Positions 1-6,109 of a stretch of 20,762 bases of DNA are shown one piece after another; position 1 is the first letter of the stretch, and every line of letters starts with the position of its first letter. The position numbers and the translations under genes were made by a program. Location of the stretch: positions 1 through 20,762 of the forward strand of contig CANEUT010000006.1 in the NCBI GenBank assembly GCA_947441895.1. The letters run 5' to 3'. Source of the stretch: Rickettsiales bacterium. GTDB lineage: Bacteria > Pseudomonadota > Alphaproteobacteria > Rickettsiales > UBA3002. Below the pieces are notes generated by a model. That model searched no databases. It saw only the letters and a program-made list of their open reading frames with translations, and had not been told where the DNA came from.

Positions 1-1
1 G

Positions 2-124
2 AGCACCGCGCGCAGCGGCCGCTACATCGCCAGCGTCAGCGCCGACCAAACAGCAAATATTTTAAAGGCCGTCGCCGCCACCAAAGCCAAGGTGAAGCCC
101 CATCGCCGCAAGTGGCATTCGTAG
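2..124 (+). CDS. C-terminal fragment of an unknown protein
   Basis: An open frame enters from the left edge and stops with TAG at 122-124, giving the last 40 residues of a protein. The visible tail is alanine and lysine rich and ends in a basic stretch (KVKPHRRKWHS). No domain can be recognised from so short a piece. It runs toward the hairpin-rich spacer at 133-168. It is taken as coding because it is uninterrupted and has the G+C-rich third positions seen in neighbouring genes, but this is weak evidence. Confidence 0.4.
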   Translation, partial: STARSGRYIASVSADQTANILKAVAATKAKVKPHRRKWHS

Positions 125-132
125 TCTTGATT

Positions 133-168
133 TGCGAACGTTAGTTCGCAGGGGGGAAAGAGTCCCCC
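133..168. repeat. Two adjacent hairpins in the spacer after the first gene
   Basis: TGCGAAC (133-139) pairs with GTTCGCA (144-150) across a 4-nt loop. Directly after it, GGGGGA (152-157) pairs with TCCCCC (163-168) across 5 nt. No T-run follows, so a classic intrinsic terminator is not supported. The second hairpin is the leading part of the GC-rich element described at 151-221. Confidence 0.55.
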
Positions 169-221
169 GCTGACGCTCCCCCTCGAACGCTCACGCTCCG
201 GCTCGCCATGGAAGGCTACGC
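151..221. repeat. GC-rich interspersed element, copy A (intergenic)
   Basis: This stretch holds a G5/C5 hairpin, then CCCCCTCG, GGCTCGC and GCTACGC in that order. The same ordered blocks recur at 16381-16435. The part at 169-207 (starting GCTGACGC, ending GGCTCGCC) matches 5319-5356 inside the glycosyltransferase gene at roughly 30 of 39 positions by eye. The direct observation is shared sequence blocks. That they form one mobile or repeated family is an inference. Confidence 0.5.
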
Positions 222-293
222 GCTTACTCTTCCTACGATTTAACCAGTGCGCGCCGGGCGGGCTATGCTCGCTTTAGCGCACATACCATTTCC

Positions 294-335
294 CACATCA
301 AAGTACACTGAGCGAACGCGAAGGACTTTGATGTG
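294..335. repeat. Inverted repeat just downstream of etfA, possible transcript end
   Basis: CACATCAAAGT (294-304) and ACTTTGATGTG (325-335) are perfect 11-base inverted arms around a 20-base loop. The loop contains a CTGAGCGAACGCGAAGG core that resembles the repeat between etfB and etfA. It lies five bases beyond the etfA stop and could end or protect the etf transcript. The exit on the minus strand is GGGAAATGG rather than a T-run, so a Rho-independent terminator is not clearly supported. Confidence 0.6.
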
Positions 336-339
336 AAAA

Positions 340-1269
340 CTAAAGCGCTTTCTCCAGCTGCGGCAGAATTTCGAACAAATCGCCCACCAGGCCATAATCG
401 GCGATTTCGAAAATGGGTGCGGCTTCATCCTTATTAATCGCCACAATCACCTTGCTTTCTTTCATGCCCGCCAAATGCTGAATGGCACCGCTGATGCCCA
501 CGGCAATATAAAGCTCGGGCGCCACCACTTTACCGGTTTGACCCACTTGCCAATCACTCGGCACAAAGCCTGCATCCACCGCGGCGCGGCTGGCACCCAG
601 CGCGGCATTCAGCTTGTCGGCAATGCCGTTGAGCAGCGCGAAATTCTCTTTGTTGCCAAGACCGCGACCACCGGAAATGACCACCCGCGCCGCAGTGAGT
701 TCCGGCCGTTCACTTTTGGCAATTTCAATGCCCACAAAACGTGATTGCGTGGCAACCGGCACCGCCGGCACATCTACCACTTCGGCATTGCCACCCGTCT
801 CGGCCACCTTGTCAAAGGCGGTGGCGCGCACAGTGATGATTTTAATCGCATCGAGCGATTGCACCGTTTCTAGTGCATTGCCCGCATAAATGGGACGCAC
901 AAATGTATCGGCGTTCACCACTGCGGTGATTTCTGAAATTTGCTGCAGATCCATCAGCGCTGCCACGCGTGGCATCACATCCTTTCCAACGGATGTTGCG
1001 GGTGCCAACACATGGCTATAGGCATTAGCAACAGACGTAATAAACGGTGCCAAATGTTCTGCCAGGGCATGGGCATAAAGCGCGTCATCTTCCACCAGCA
1101 CTTGCGCCACCGAATCGATGGTTTTTGCTGCAGCCGTCAGCACAGCAATATTGTGGCCGGCGAGCAGCAGGTGAATGTCGCCACCAATCTTTTTTGCAGC
1201 GCCGATGGTGGCGCGGGTGGCAGCGCTGATGGTTGCACCATCATGTTCGGCAACGACTAAAATGCTCAT
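340..1269 (-). CDS. etfA: Electron transfer flavoprotein alpha subunit
   Basis: EtfA binds FAD and, with EtfB, carries electrons from acyl-CoA and other flavin dehydrogenases to ETF-ubiquinone oxidoreductase at the inner membrane. The 309-residue product is the usual length. The N-terminal half (starting MSILVVAEHDG) is the ETF nucleotide-fold domain. The C-terminal half has the FAD-binding region, with SGGRGLGNKENFALLNG, VGQTGKVVAPELYIAVGISG and AINKDEAAPIFEIADYGLVG. The start at 1269 is preferred over an in-frame ATG at 1293 because GAGGG lies at good spacing before it and the family starts with this motif. The longer version would take its extra residues from a repeat. It follows etfB on the same strand with a 108-base spacer filled by hairpin repeats. 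Confidence 0.96.
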   Translation of the reverse strand: MSILVVAEHDGATISAATRATIGAAKKIGGDIHLLLAGHNIAVLTAAAKTIDSVAQVLVEDDALYAHALAEHLAPFITSVANAYSHVLAPATSVGKDVMPRVAALMDLQQISEITAVVNADTFVRPIYAGNALETVQSLDAIKIITVRATAFDKVAETGGNAEVVDVPAVPVATQSRFVGIEIAKSERPELTAARVVISGGRGLGNKENFALLNGIADKLNAALGASRAAVDAGFVPSDWQVGQTGKVVAPELYIAVGISGAIQHLAGMKESKVIVAINKDEAAPIFEIADYGLVGDLFEILPQLEKAL

Positions 1270-1288
1270 TTTTTTCCCTCTTATTTTT

Positions 1289-1367
1289 GTCATCCTGAAC
1301 GAAGTGAAGGATCTGGATTCTTCGCGTTGCTCAGAATGACAAATGCATTCCAGCTTTCGCTGGAATG
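1289..1367. repeat. REP-like double hairpin between etfB and etfA
   Basis: GTCATCCTGA (1289-1298) pairs with TCAGAATGAC (1331-1340) with one mismatch. The inner sequence holds GAACGAAGTGAAGGATC and its near-complement. Immediately after, CATTCCAGC (1346-1354) and GCTGGAATG (1359-1367) form a perfect 9-bp hairpin with a TTTC loop. GTCATTCTGAGC and CATTCCAGC-type palindromes are widespread REP-like elements in bacterial genomes. They may affect mRNA stability between the two ETF genes, whose products are needed 1:1. Confidence 0.8.
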
Positions 1368-1377
1368 ACGGTTATAC

Positions 1378-2127
1378 CTAAATCACCTTCGCTTCGTTTC
1401 TCAGTTTATCGACCAGTTCGGCTACGTCTTTCACCTTGCCGCCGCCTTTGCGTTTGGGCGGCTCGGCCACGGTAATCACATTGGTACGCGGCGAAATATC
1501 AACCCCCAATTGCTCCGGCGTCAGCACCGCCAGCGGTTTGGCGCGGGCTTTCATAATGTCGGGCAGTTTGGCATAGCGCGGCTCGTTGAGGCGCAGATCG
1601 GTGGTGATGACGGCGGGCAGCGTCACGGCAATGGTCAGCAGCCCGGCATCCACCTCTCGTGTCACGGTGGCCTCACCGTTTGCGATTTCTACTTTTGATG
1701 CGAAGGTGGCTTGCGGCCAACCCAAAAGCGCCGCCAGCATTTGCCCGGTTTGGTTGGCATCATCATCAATCGCCTGTTTGCCGGCAATCACCAGCTGCGC
1801 GCCCTCTTGTTTGGCCACGGCGGCAAGCAGTTTGGCGGCGGCGAGCGGTTCAATGCGCGCATCGGTGTTAATGGCAATGGCGCGATCTGCCCCCACGGCA
1901 AGGGCGGTGCGCAATGTTTCTTCAATCGGTTTGGCACCGATGGAGACCACCACCACCTCAGTGGCGATGCCTTTTTCTTTCAGGCGAATGGCTTCTTCGA
2001 CCGCAATTTCGTCGAACGGGTTCATGCTCATTTTCACGTTGGCGAGTTCGACCCCCGAACCATCAGCCTTCACGCGGATTTTGACGTTGTAATCAACCAC
2101 CCGTTTTACCGGCACCAGTATGCGCAT
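1378..2127 (-). CDS. etfB: Electron transfer flavoprotein beta subunit
   Basis: EtfB pairs with EtfA in the soluble FAD- and AMP-containing ETF dimer, which takes electrons from beta-oxidation and amino-acid dehydrogenases. The 249-residue length is typical. It opens MRILVPVKRVVDYNVKIRVK and has the early MNPFDEIAVEEAIRLKEKG segment. The ETF beta signature DLRLNEPRYAKLPDIMKA is seen near residues 177-194. A strong AAGGGAG ribosome site precedes the ATG at 2127. It is transcribed ahead of etfA, the usual beta-alpha order. It follows the HIG1 gene after a 76-base gap that can form a hairpin. Confidence 0.97.
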   Translation of the reverse strand: MRILVPVKRVVDYNVKIRVKADGSGVELANVKMSMNPFDEIAVEEAIRLKEKGIATEVVVVSIGAKPIEETLRTALAVGADRAIAINTDARIEPLAAAKLLAAVAKQEGAQLVIAGKQAIDDDANQTGQMLAALLGWPQATFASKVEIANGEATVTREVDAGLLTIAVTLPAVITTDLRLNEPRYAKLPDIMKARAKPLAVLTPEQLGVDISPRTNVITVAEPPKRKGGGKVKDVAELVDKLRNEAKVI

Positions 2128-2151
2128 GATTTTCTCCCTTATTTGTGGAGT

Positions 2152-2197
2152 GTGCGGCTTTTTAATTTGAAATGCAAGGGCATGGAATGCGCCGCAC
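2152..2197. repeat. Inverted repeat in the HIG1-etfB spacer
   Basis: GTGCGGC (2152-2158) and GCCGCAC (2191-2197) are perfect 7-base arms around a 32-base AT-rich loop. Read on the minus strand, the structure sits just before the etfB ribosome site. It could be a processing site or attenuator between the small upstream genes and etfBA. No T-run follows, so termination is not shown. Confidence 0.4.
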
Positions 2198-2203
2198 CAA
2201 AGC

Positions 2204-2398
2204 CTATGCCTTGGTGGCTAATAATATAACCAGCACCGCAATTGCAGCTGCTTGCAGTGCCACGCGCGCCACCATCAGCTTATTGCCATATTTGCGGTTG
2301 GCTTCACCGCCTTTCGCCATGAGCGTGATGCCAACCACCAGCACCCCCGCCGTTGCCAGCATCAGGCCGAATAGCAAGACTACGCCCATGCCGTGCAT
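2204..2398 (-). CDS. HIG1-domain (twin transmembrane) small protein
   Basis: This 64-residue protein has two membrane segments (about residues 5-27 and 43-62) separated by a basic loop, GGEANRKYGNKLMVARV. That layout and the NKLM.ARV..Q motif fit the hypoxia-induced-gene-1 (HIG_1_N) family. Mitochondrial HIG1 relatives help assemble or modulate respiratory supercomplexes and cytochrome oxidase. Bacterial members, common in Alphaproteobacteria, are little studied. Its ATG (2396-2398) overlaps the TAA of the zinc-finger gene upstream as TAATG, suggesting translational coupling. A second ATG three codons in is an alternative start. Confidence 0.82.
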   Translation of the reverse strand: MHGMGVVLLFGLMLATAGVLVVGITLMAKGGEANRKYGNKLMVARVALQAAAIAVLVILLATKA

Positions 2399-2571
2399 TA
2401 ATTAAGCCCCATACGCAGTTGCTTCAGCACATAGTCGCGGCTGCAATAGGGGCAGGTGACGCGGTCGCCCTCGCTATGGTCGATGTGCAGATAAACTTTG
2501 GGGTGGCCAAGAGCGCCACCGCCACCATCACAGGCAATTTTCTCCTGAATCACTTCAATAGTCTCGAACAT
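2398..2571 (-). CDS. Small CHCC zinc-finger protein (NDUFS6-like)
   Basis: This 57-residue protein begins MFETIEVIQEKIACDGGGG and carries the zf-CHCC pattern: Cys14, His23 (in LGHPKVYLHI), Cys40 and Cys43 (in CPYC). The family resembles the zinc-binding C-terminal part of the mitochondrial complex I accessory subunit NDUFS6. In Alphaproteobacteria it is found as a short stand-alone protein, probably linked to complex I. The ribosome site TAGGA overlaps the stop of the lytic transglycosylase gene, six bases upstream. The gene ends inside the HIG1 start codon. The arrangement implies one transcript for all three. Confidence 0.88.
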   Translation of the reverse strand: MFETIEVIQEKIACDGGGGALGHPKVYLHIDHSEGDRVTCPYCSRDYVLKQLRMGLN

Positions 2572-2577
2572 AAAATC

Positions 2578-3546
2578 CTAGTTAGAAAAAACAAATTGCG
2601 ACGATGTCTGATCGCTCGCAGGGTGGCGTGTTGGCGGCACGCTGTCAAGTGTCACGCGGCGAATGGTGCTGCCACTGACAGGCTCAGGAATAGTGGCTGC
2701 GGCGGCGGGCAGCTGCTCGGCATCGGCCAAGCGCAGTGGCGCTGCTTGGGGCGCTTCCTGTGCACGCACAATCAGCACGCCTGAATCACGGCCACTGTCG
2801 CGCACCGCGATCGATTTCACATTACGCGTGCTGGCAATGGGCTTCATGCGCGGCGCGGATGTTGATGGGCGTACTGAAGTGTTGGCAGTAACGGCCACAT
2901 TACTATCGCCCAATGCCGCCGTGGCCATGCTACCACCCTGGCTTGCACGAGCCGCGGCCACTTTGGCCACAATGCGATTCCAGCTGCGCTCAATGCTTCC
3001 CAAATAGCGGTTGCCGTGCACGGCGGTGCGCGAGTGATAGGCGGCGGTAGCCTTAATCCAATCGCCCAAATCGGCATAGTTATCATGCAGGAATTTGGCG
3101 GCATAGGCCACGTTCAATTCAGGGTCAAACGCCTGATTTAAATCAGCAAATGCTTTGGGATGGTGTTTCAAATTCACCTGCATGCAGCCTACGTCGATGC
3201 TGCGGCGGCCTTGATTAATAAATTGTTGAGTCTGGGCAATCGCCTCGGCTTTGTTACTGAAGAAATAGCCTTTTCCTTCAACATTGATGGTCCACGGCCA
3301 AGGCACATTCATGCCCAAACCTTCGTGCCAGCGGCCCGATTCGGTGGTGGCAATGGCCGCCAGCAAATGGGTTGGAATGTTGTTTTTCTGCTCTTCCACC
3401 GGAAAGCGCTGGGTGCATAAACGCGCCCCATCGACCAGCGTATCACGGGCGGCGAGCGCAGGGGTGGGCGCATAAACACCGGTTAGCAGCATCAAAATGC
3501 AGCAAAGCCGGCAAAAGAACGCGAATGGGTGGTGAAAATCTTTCAT
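2578..3546 (-). CDS. Lytic transglycosylase, SLT domain, secreted
   Basis: A periplasmic enzyme predicted to cleave peptidoglycan between MurNAc and GlcNAc, leaving a 1,6-anhydro end. The first ~32 residues are a signal peptide ending PALA-AR. The SLT-like domain spans about residues 50-200. The likely catalytic Glu69 lies in AAIATTESGRW, followed by a DVGCMQVNLKHH motif (residues 118-129) and AAYHSRTAVHGNRYL (168-182). The PWPWTINVEGKGYFF segment between them is typical of alphaproteobacterial members. Residues beyond 200 are low-complexity Ala/Ser/Pro-rich with no domain seen. It heads the minus-strand run into the zinc-finger and HIG1 genes. The ribosome site before the ATG is weak. Confidence 0.9.
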   Translation of the reverse strand: MKDFHHPFAFFCRLCCILMLLTGVYAPTPALAARDTLVDGARLCTQRFPVEEQKNNIPTHLLAAIATTESGRWHEGLGMNVPWPWTINVEGKGYFFSNKAEAIAQTQQFINQGRRSIDVGCMQVNLKHHPKAFADLNQAFDPELNVAYAAKFLHDNYADLGDWIKATAAYHSRTAVHGNRYLGSIERSWNRIVAKVAAARASQGGSMATAALGDSNVAVTANTSVRPSTSAPRMKPIASTRNVKSIAVRDSGRDSGVLIVRAQEAPQAAPLRLADAEQLPAAAATIPEPVSGSTIRRVTLDSVPPTRHPASDQTSSQFVFSN

Positions 3547-3614
3547 GTCCCACTATTTTAGCAAGTTGCATGCCGAACCACAAGCAACCCACCAAAAAAA
3601 CCTGCGAAATCATC

Positions 3615-3643
3615 ATGACAACCGCACACGGCTGGTTTAGTGT
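3615..3643 (+). promoter_or_regulatory. Weak candidate promoter for the prepilin gene
   Basis: ATGACA (3615-3620) and TAGTGT (3638-3643) are separated by 17 bases and lie about 30 bases before the GTG start. The match to a sigma-70 consensus is only partial. It is offered because this 124-base spacer between divergent genes must hold promoters for both sides. Confidence 0.25.
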
Positions 3644-3670
3644 GGGAATCCTACGACATAAGGAGATTGC

Positions 3671-4426
3671 GTGACTCATCCTCGGCAAAAAACGGCAGCC
3701 TTCACCCTGGTTGAGATGTCGATTGTCATCGTCATCATCGGCCTTATTGTGGGCGGTGTCATTGGCGGACGCAGCTATATTCGCAATGCCGAGCTCAATA
3801 CCGTCATGAATGAGTCGAAATATTACATCAACCAGTTCAACCAGTTTCAATCCATCTATGGCGCACTGCCGGGCGATATGGCCACGGCAAACGTTGTATG
3901 GCCTGGTGCGGCTAGTAACGGTGATGGTAATGGAATCATACGCGCCGCCACGCTAGCCAACACCGCCGAAATTTTTTATGCTTTCGCGCATTTGGCCAAC
4001 GCCAGCTTAATTAATGGCAGCTATACGGGGGCTACCGTCGGTGGTGTTGGCACGTTTGATGCGCGCATCGGCACCAATGTGCCAAACGGCAAGGTCATTG
4101 GCATCACCTACATATTCGACCACCCCGACGCAACCGATGGCAATGTTAGCGGTGATGCGTTTTATTTCGACGGGCTTTATGGCAATGTGCTGCGTGTTGC
4201 CGGCCACGCGGCAAGTGCTTCGGGTTTGCCCGCCACTGCCTTTTTAACGCCCAAAGAAGCCTATCAGATCGATGATAAGTTTGACGATGGCGTTCCAGCC
4301 ACGGGCTGGGTGCTTCCGCCAAATCGCACGGCACAGGCCAATTGCACCACCGCCGGCGGCGCCTATGACACCGGCGCCACTAACGGCGGCACGGCAAACT
4401 GCATCCTTATTTTGCAGATGCGTTAG
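3671..4426 (+). CDS. Type IV prepilin-like / pseudopilin protein
   Basis: The N-terminus MTHPRQKTAAFTLVEMS is followed by a hydrophobic stretch (VIVIIGLIVGGVIGG) and has the class III signal layout: a short basic leader, then F-T-L-V-E with Glu at +5. The residue before the cleavage site is Ala, not the usual Gly. The mature part starts at residue 11, carries the N-terminal assembly helix, and ends in a globular domain with a Cys pair (residues about 226 and 245) near the C-terminus. The GTG start is fixed by AAGGAG seven bases upstream. There is no prepilin peptidase, assembly ATPase or second pilin nearby, so it is an orphan. It could be a minor pilin or a type II secretion pseudopilin. Confidence 0.85.
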   Translation: MTHPRQKTAAFTLVEMSIVIVIIGLIVGGVIGGRSYIRNAELNTVMNESKYYINQFNQFQSIYGALPGDMATANVVWPGAASNGDGNGIIRAATLANTAEIFYAFAHLANASLINGSYTGATVGGVGTFDARIGTNVPNGKVIGITYIFDHPDATDGNVSGDAFYFDGLYGNVLRVAGHAASASGLPATAFLTPKEAYQIDDKFDDGVPATGWVLPPNRTAQANCTTAGGAYDTGATNGGTANCILILQMR

Positions 4427-4445
4427 TTTATCCTTGCTGCGTCAG

Positions 4446-4461
4446 ATCGCCTGCTGGCGAT
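4446..4461. repeat. Hairpin after the prepilin gene
   Basis: ATCGCC (4446-4451) and GGCGAT (4456-4461) form a perfect 6-bp stem with a TGCT loop, and flanking GTC/GAC can extend it. No T-run follows. The rest of the 272-base gap to usg holds no open frame worth calling. A lone TATAAT at 4594-4599 has no matching -35. Confidence 0.45.
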
Positions 4462-4698
4462 GACTACGCGCCGCTCTCGCGGGCTGATGGCTCGCTCACC
4501 CTGTTCGCTTCCTATACTTAAAAACGCTTGAGTTAGTTACATGCGCAGCGCAGCGGTTTTAAAGGGTGGCCGGCTCTGGGGTGATGGCGCCCCTATAATT
4601 TCCGCAAGATTTTTGCTCTTTTTTATGATACATTAGCCTTGTGATCATGGCTCAAAGCGCAGATGCGCGGTTTTCATTCAGGTAGAATGAGGGGGATT

Positions 4699-4965
4699 AT
4701 GGCAAAGGAATTGGAACTCATGTTGCGTGATTATCGGCTGACCACCGCCGAGATTATTTATCACCTGCCCGACTATCCCAAATTACTGCAAAGCTTTGTG
4801 TGGCAGGAGTTTGACCTGGCACCGAAATTCCCCCGCGTGAAAAAATTTATCACCTTCTGGGAAAATGAACTGGATGGAAAAATCCACTCGGTGAAAGTGA
4901 TGCATGCCGATTTAATTTGCCCGCATGAATTCCGCCTCGTGAACGGCTCCCTCAGCATTCACTAG
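4699..4965 (+). CDS. usg: Usg family protein
   Basis: The 88-residue product matches the Usg family, first named for a gene upstream of trpF in Caulobacter. It begins MAKELELMLRDYRLTTAEII and continues with YHLPDYPKLLQSFVWQEFDL, PKFPRVKKFITFWENELDG and a HSVKVMHADLICPHEF segment. Members are nearly confined to Alphaproteobacteria and their biochemical role is unknown. The start at 4699 is chosen because GAGGGGG lies directly upstream and the family begins here, although the frame is open to an ATG at 4663. No trp genes are adjacent in this window. A (CG)6 tract follows the stop. Confidence 0.92.
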   Translation: MAKELELMLRDYRLTTAEIIYHLPDYPKLLQSFVWQEFDLAPKFPRVKKFITFWENELDGKIHSVKVMHADLICPHEFRLVNGSLSIH

Positions 4966-4966
4966 A

Positions 4967-4978
4967 CGCGCGCGCGCG
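4967..4978. repeat. (CG)6 dinucleotide tract
   Basis: Six consecutive CG dinucleotides lie just after the usg stop and 20 bases before the glycosyltransferase start. Alternating CG runs can adopt Z-DNA or self-pair in RNA. Any function here is speculative. Confidence 0.6.
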
Positions 4979-4997
4979 TTCATTCTAAACAGCCCAC

Positions 4998-6104
4998 ATG
5001 ACAATCTTAAACCTCATGCTGGGCAAAAAACGTGGCGGGCTGGAACAAGCCTCACTCGATTATGCCGAGGCGCTGGCCGCCGCTAACATTTCCGCCCTCA
5101 CTATTATCTCGCCCGCCGCATGGGTGGAAGCGCCCATGGTGGCCGCCGGTGTACCGCACCAATCGCTGCCCAACATGGCGCGGTGGGATATGCTGGCCGC
5201 ATGGCGTTTGCGGCGCATCGCCAAACGCACGAATGCCACGGCCATTATTTGCCACGGTAATCGTGCGCTCACGCTCGCGTTACTCGCGTTTCGTTTTTTT
5301 AATGGCTCGGGTTTGTCTGCTGACGCAACCCTCGCACCGCTCAAGGCTGGCTCGCCCAGCTCGCCTCAACCACGCACCACGCACCACGCACCACGCATTA
5401 TTGCGGTCGCGCATAATTACCAAATTCGTCGCTTCGCCAAAGCCGATGGCTGCCTCGCCATTACGCAACATTTGGCCGACCACTTGGCAGCGCATGGCGC
5501 AAAAAACATTCAGCGGATGCCCAACATGGTGCGCATTCCCCATGTGGTGCCGCATGGCCATTTCCGCGAACCGCCGGTTATTGGTTCCATGGGCCGCTTC
5601 GTGCAGAAAAAGCGGTTCGATTTATATGTGCAGGCATTGGCCATTCTGAAAGAACGCGGCGTGAAATTTCGCGCCATTCTAGGCGGCGATGGCGAGAAAG
5701 CTGATAGCATTCGTGCGCTGATAAAAAACTGCGAACTTGAGAACCATGTGACCATGAGCGGCTGGGTGCGCGACAAGGCTGAATTCTTCGCCGACATTGA
5801 TATTTTTGCCCTGCCCTCGCAGCACGAACCGTTTGGCCTTGTGCTGATTGAAGCCATGGCTTACGGCGTGCCAGTGGTGACCACCGATGCGGAAGGCCCG
5901 CGCGAAATTGTGCATGATGGCGTGGACGCACTGCTGACCCCGCGTGGTGATGCACAAGCCATGGCCGATGCGCTGGAAAAGCTGATAAAGAACGAGCAGA
6001 AGGCTCGCGTTATGGCCGCCGCCGCACAGGTGATGGTGACGCGTGATTATAGTTTGGCTGCCATGGCAGAGCGGTTGAAAACCGCTCTTGCCCATCTTAT
6101 ATAA
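4998..6104 (+). CDS. Glycosyltransferase family 4 protein
   Basis: A GT-B fold glycosyltransferase predicted to move a sugar from a nucleotide donor to a cell-surface glycan or lipid. The acceptor is unknown. The N-terminal domain starts MTILNLMLGKKRGGLEQASL, with the glycine-rich acceptor-side loop. The C-terminal domain has GSMGRFVQKKRFDLYVQAL, ILGGDGEKADSI and the retaining EX7E motif in HEPFGLVLIEAMAYGVPVV. Residues ~103-133 look like an insertion in a surface loop. The DNA there holds a match to the GC-rich element (5319-5356) and a heptamer array (5372-5399), and the family pattern resumes at RIIAVAHNYQIRRF. It ends five bases before ygfZ. The ribosome site is weak. Confidence 0.9.
   Translation: MTILNLMLGKKRGGLEQASLDYAEALAAANISALTIISPAAWVEAPMVAAGVPHQSLPNMARWDMLAAWRLRRIAKRTNATAIICHGNRALTLALLAFRFFNGSGLSADATLAPLKAGSPSSPQPRTTHHAPRIIAVAHNYQIRRFAKADGCLAITQHLADHLAAHGAKNIQRMPNMVRIPHVVPHGHFREPPVIGSMGRFVQKKRFDLYVQALAILKERGVKFRAILGGDGEKADSIRALIKNCELENHVTMSGWVRDKAEFFADIDIFALPSQHEPFGLVLIEAMAYGVPVVTTDAEGPREIVHDGVDALLTPRGDAQAMADALEKLIKNEQKARVMAAAAQVMVTRDYSLAAMAERLKTALAHLI
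5319..5356. repeat. GC-rich interspersed element, copy inside the glycosyltransferase gene
   Basis: The sequence starting GCTGACGC and ending GGCTCGCC matches 169-207 at roughly 30 of 39 positions with small gaps, judged by eye. Here it is translated as part of a Ser/Pro/Ala-rich loop at about residues 108-120 of the glycosyltransferase. That it entered the gene as an insertion is an inference from the match and the poor fit to the family. Confidence 0.45.
5372..5399. repeat. ACGCACC heptamer array inside the glycosyltransferase gene
   Basis: Three exact copies of ACGCACC (5372-5392) are followed by a fourth, ACGCATT (5393-5399). It encodes a TTHHAPR-type segment around residues 125-134. Because the unit is not a multiple of three, gain or loss of one copy would shift the frame. 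Confidence 0.85.
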
Positions 6105-6109
6105 ATCGC

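Noticed and set aside
1586..2092. Plus-strand frames opposite etfB, up to 170 codons
   Set aside because: They are composition shadows of etfB. They have no ribosome site or recognisable motif and overlap a firm gene.
4594..4599. TATAAT as a usg promoter -10
   Set aside because: No -35 hexamer at 16-18 bases, and the preceding sequence is GC-rich.
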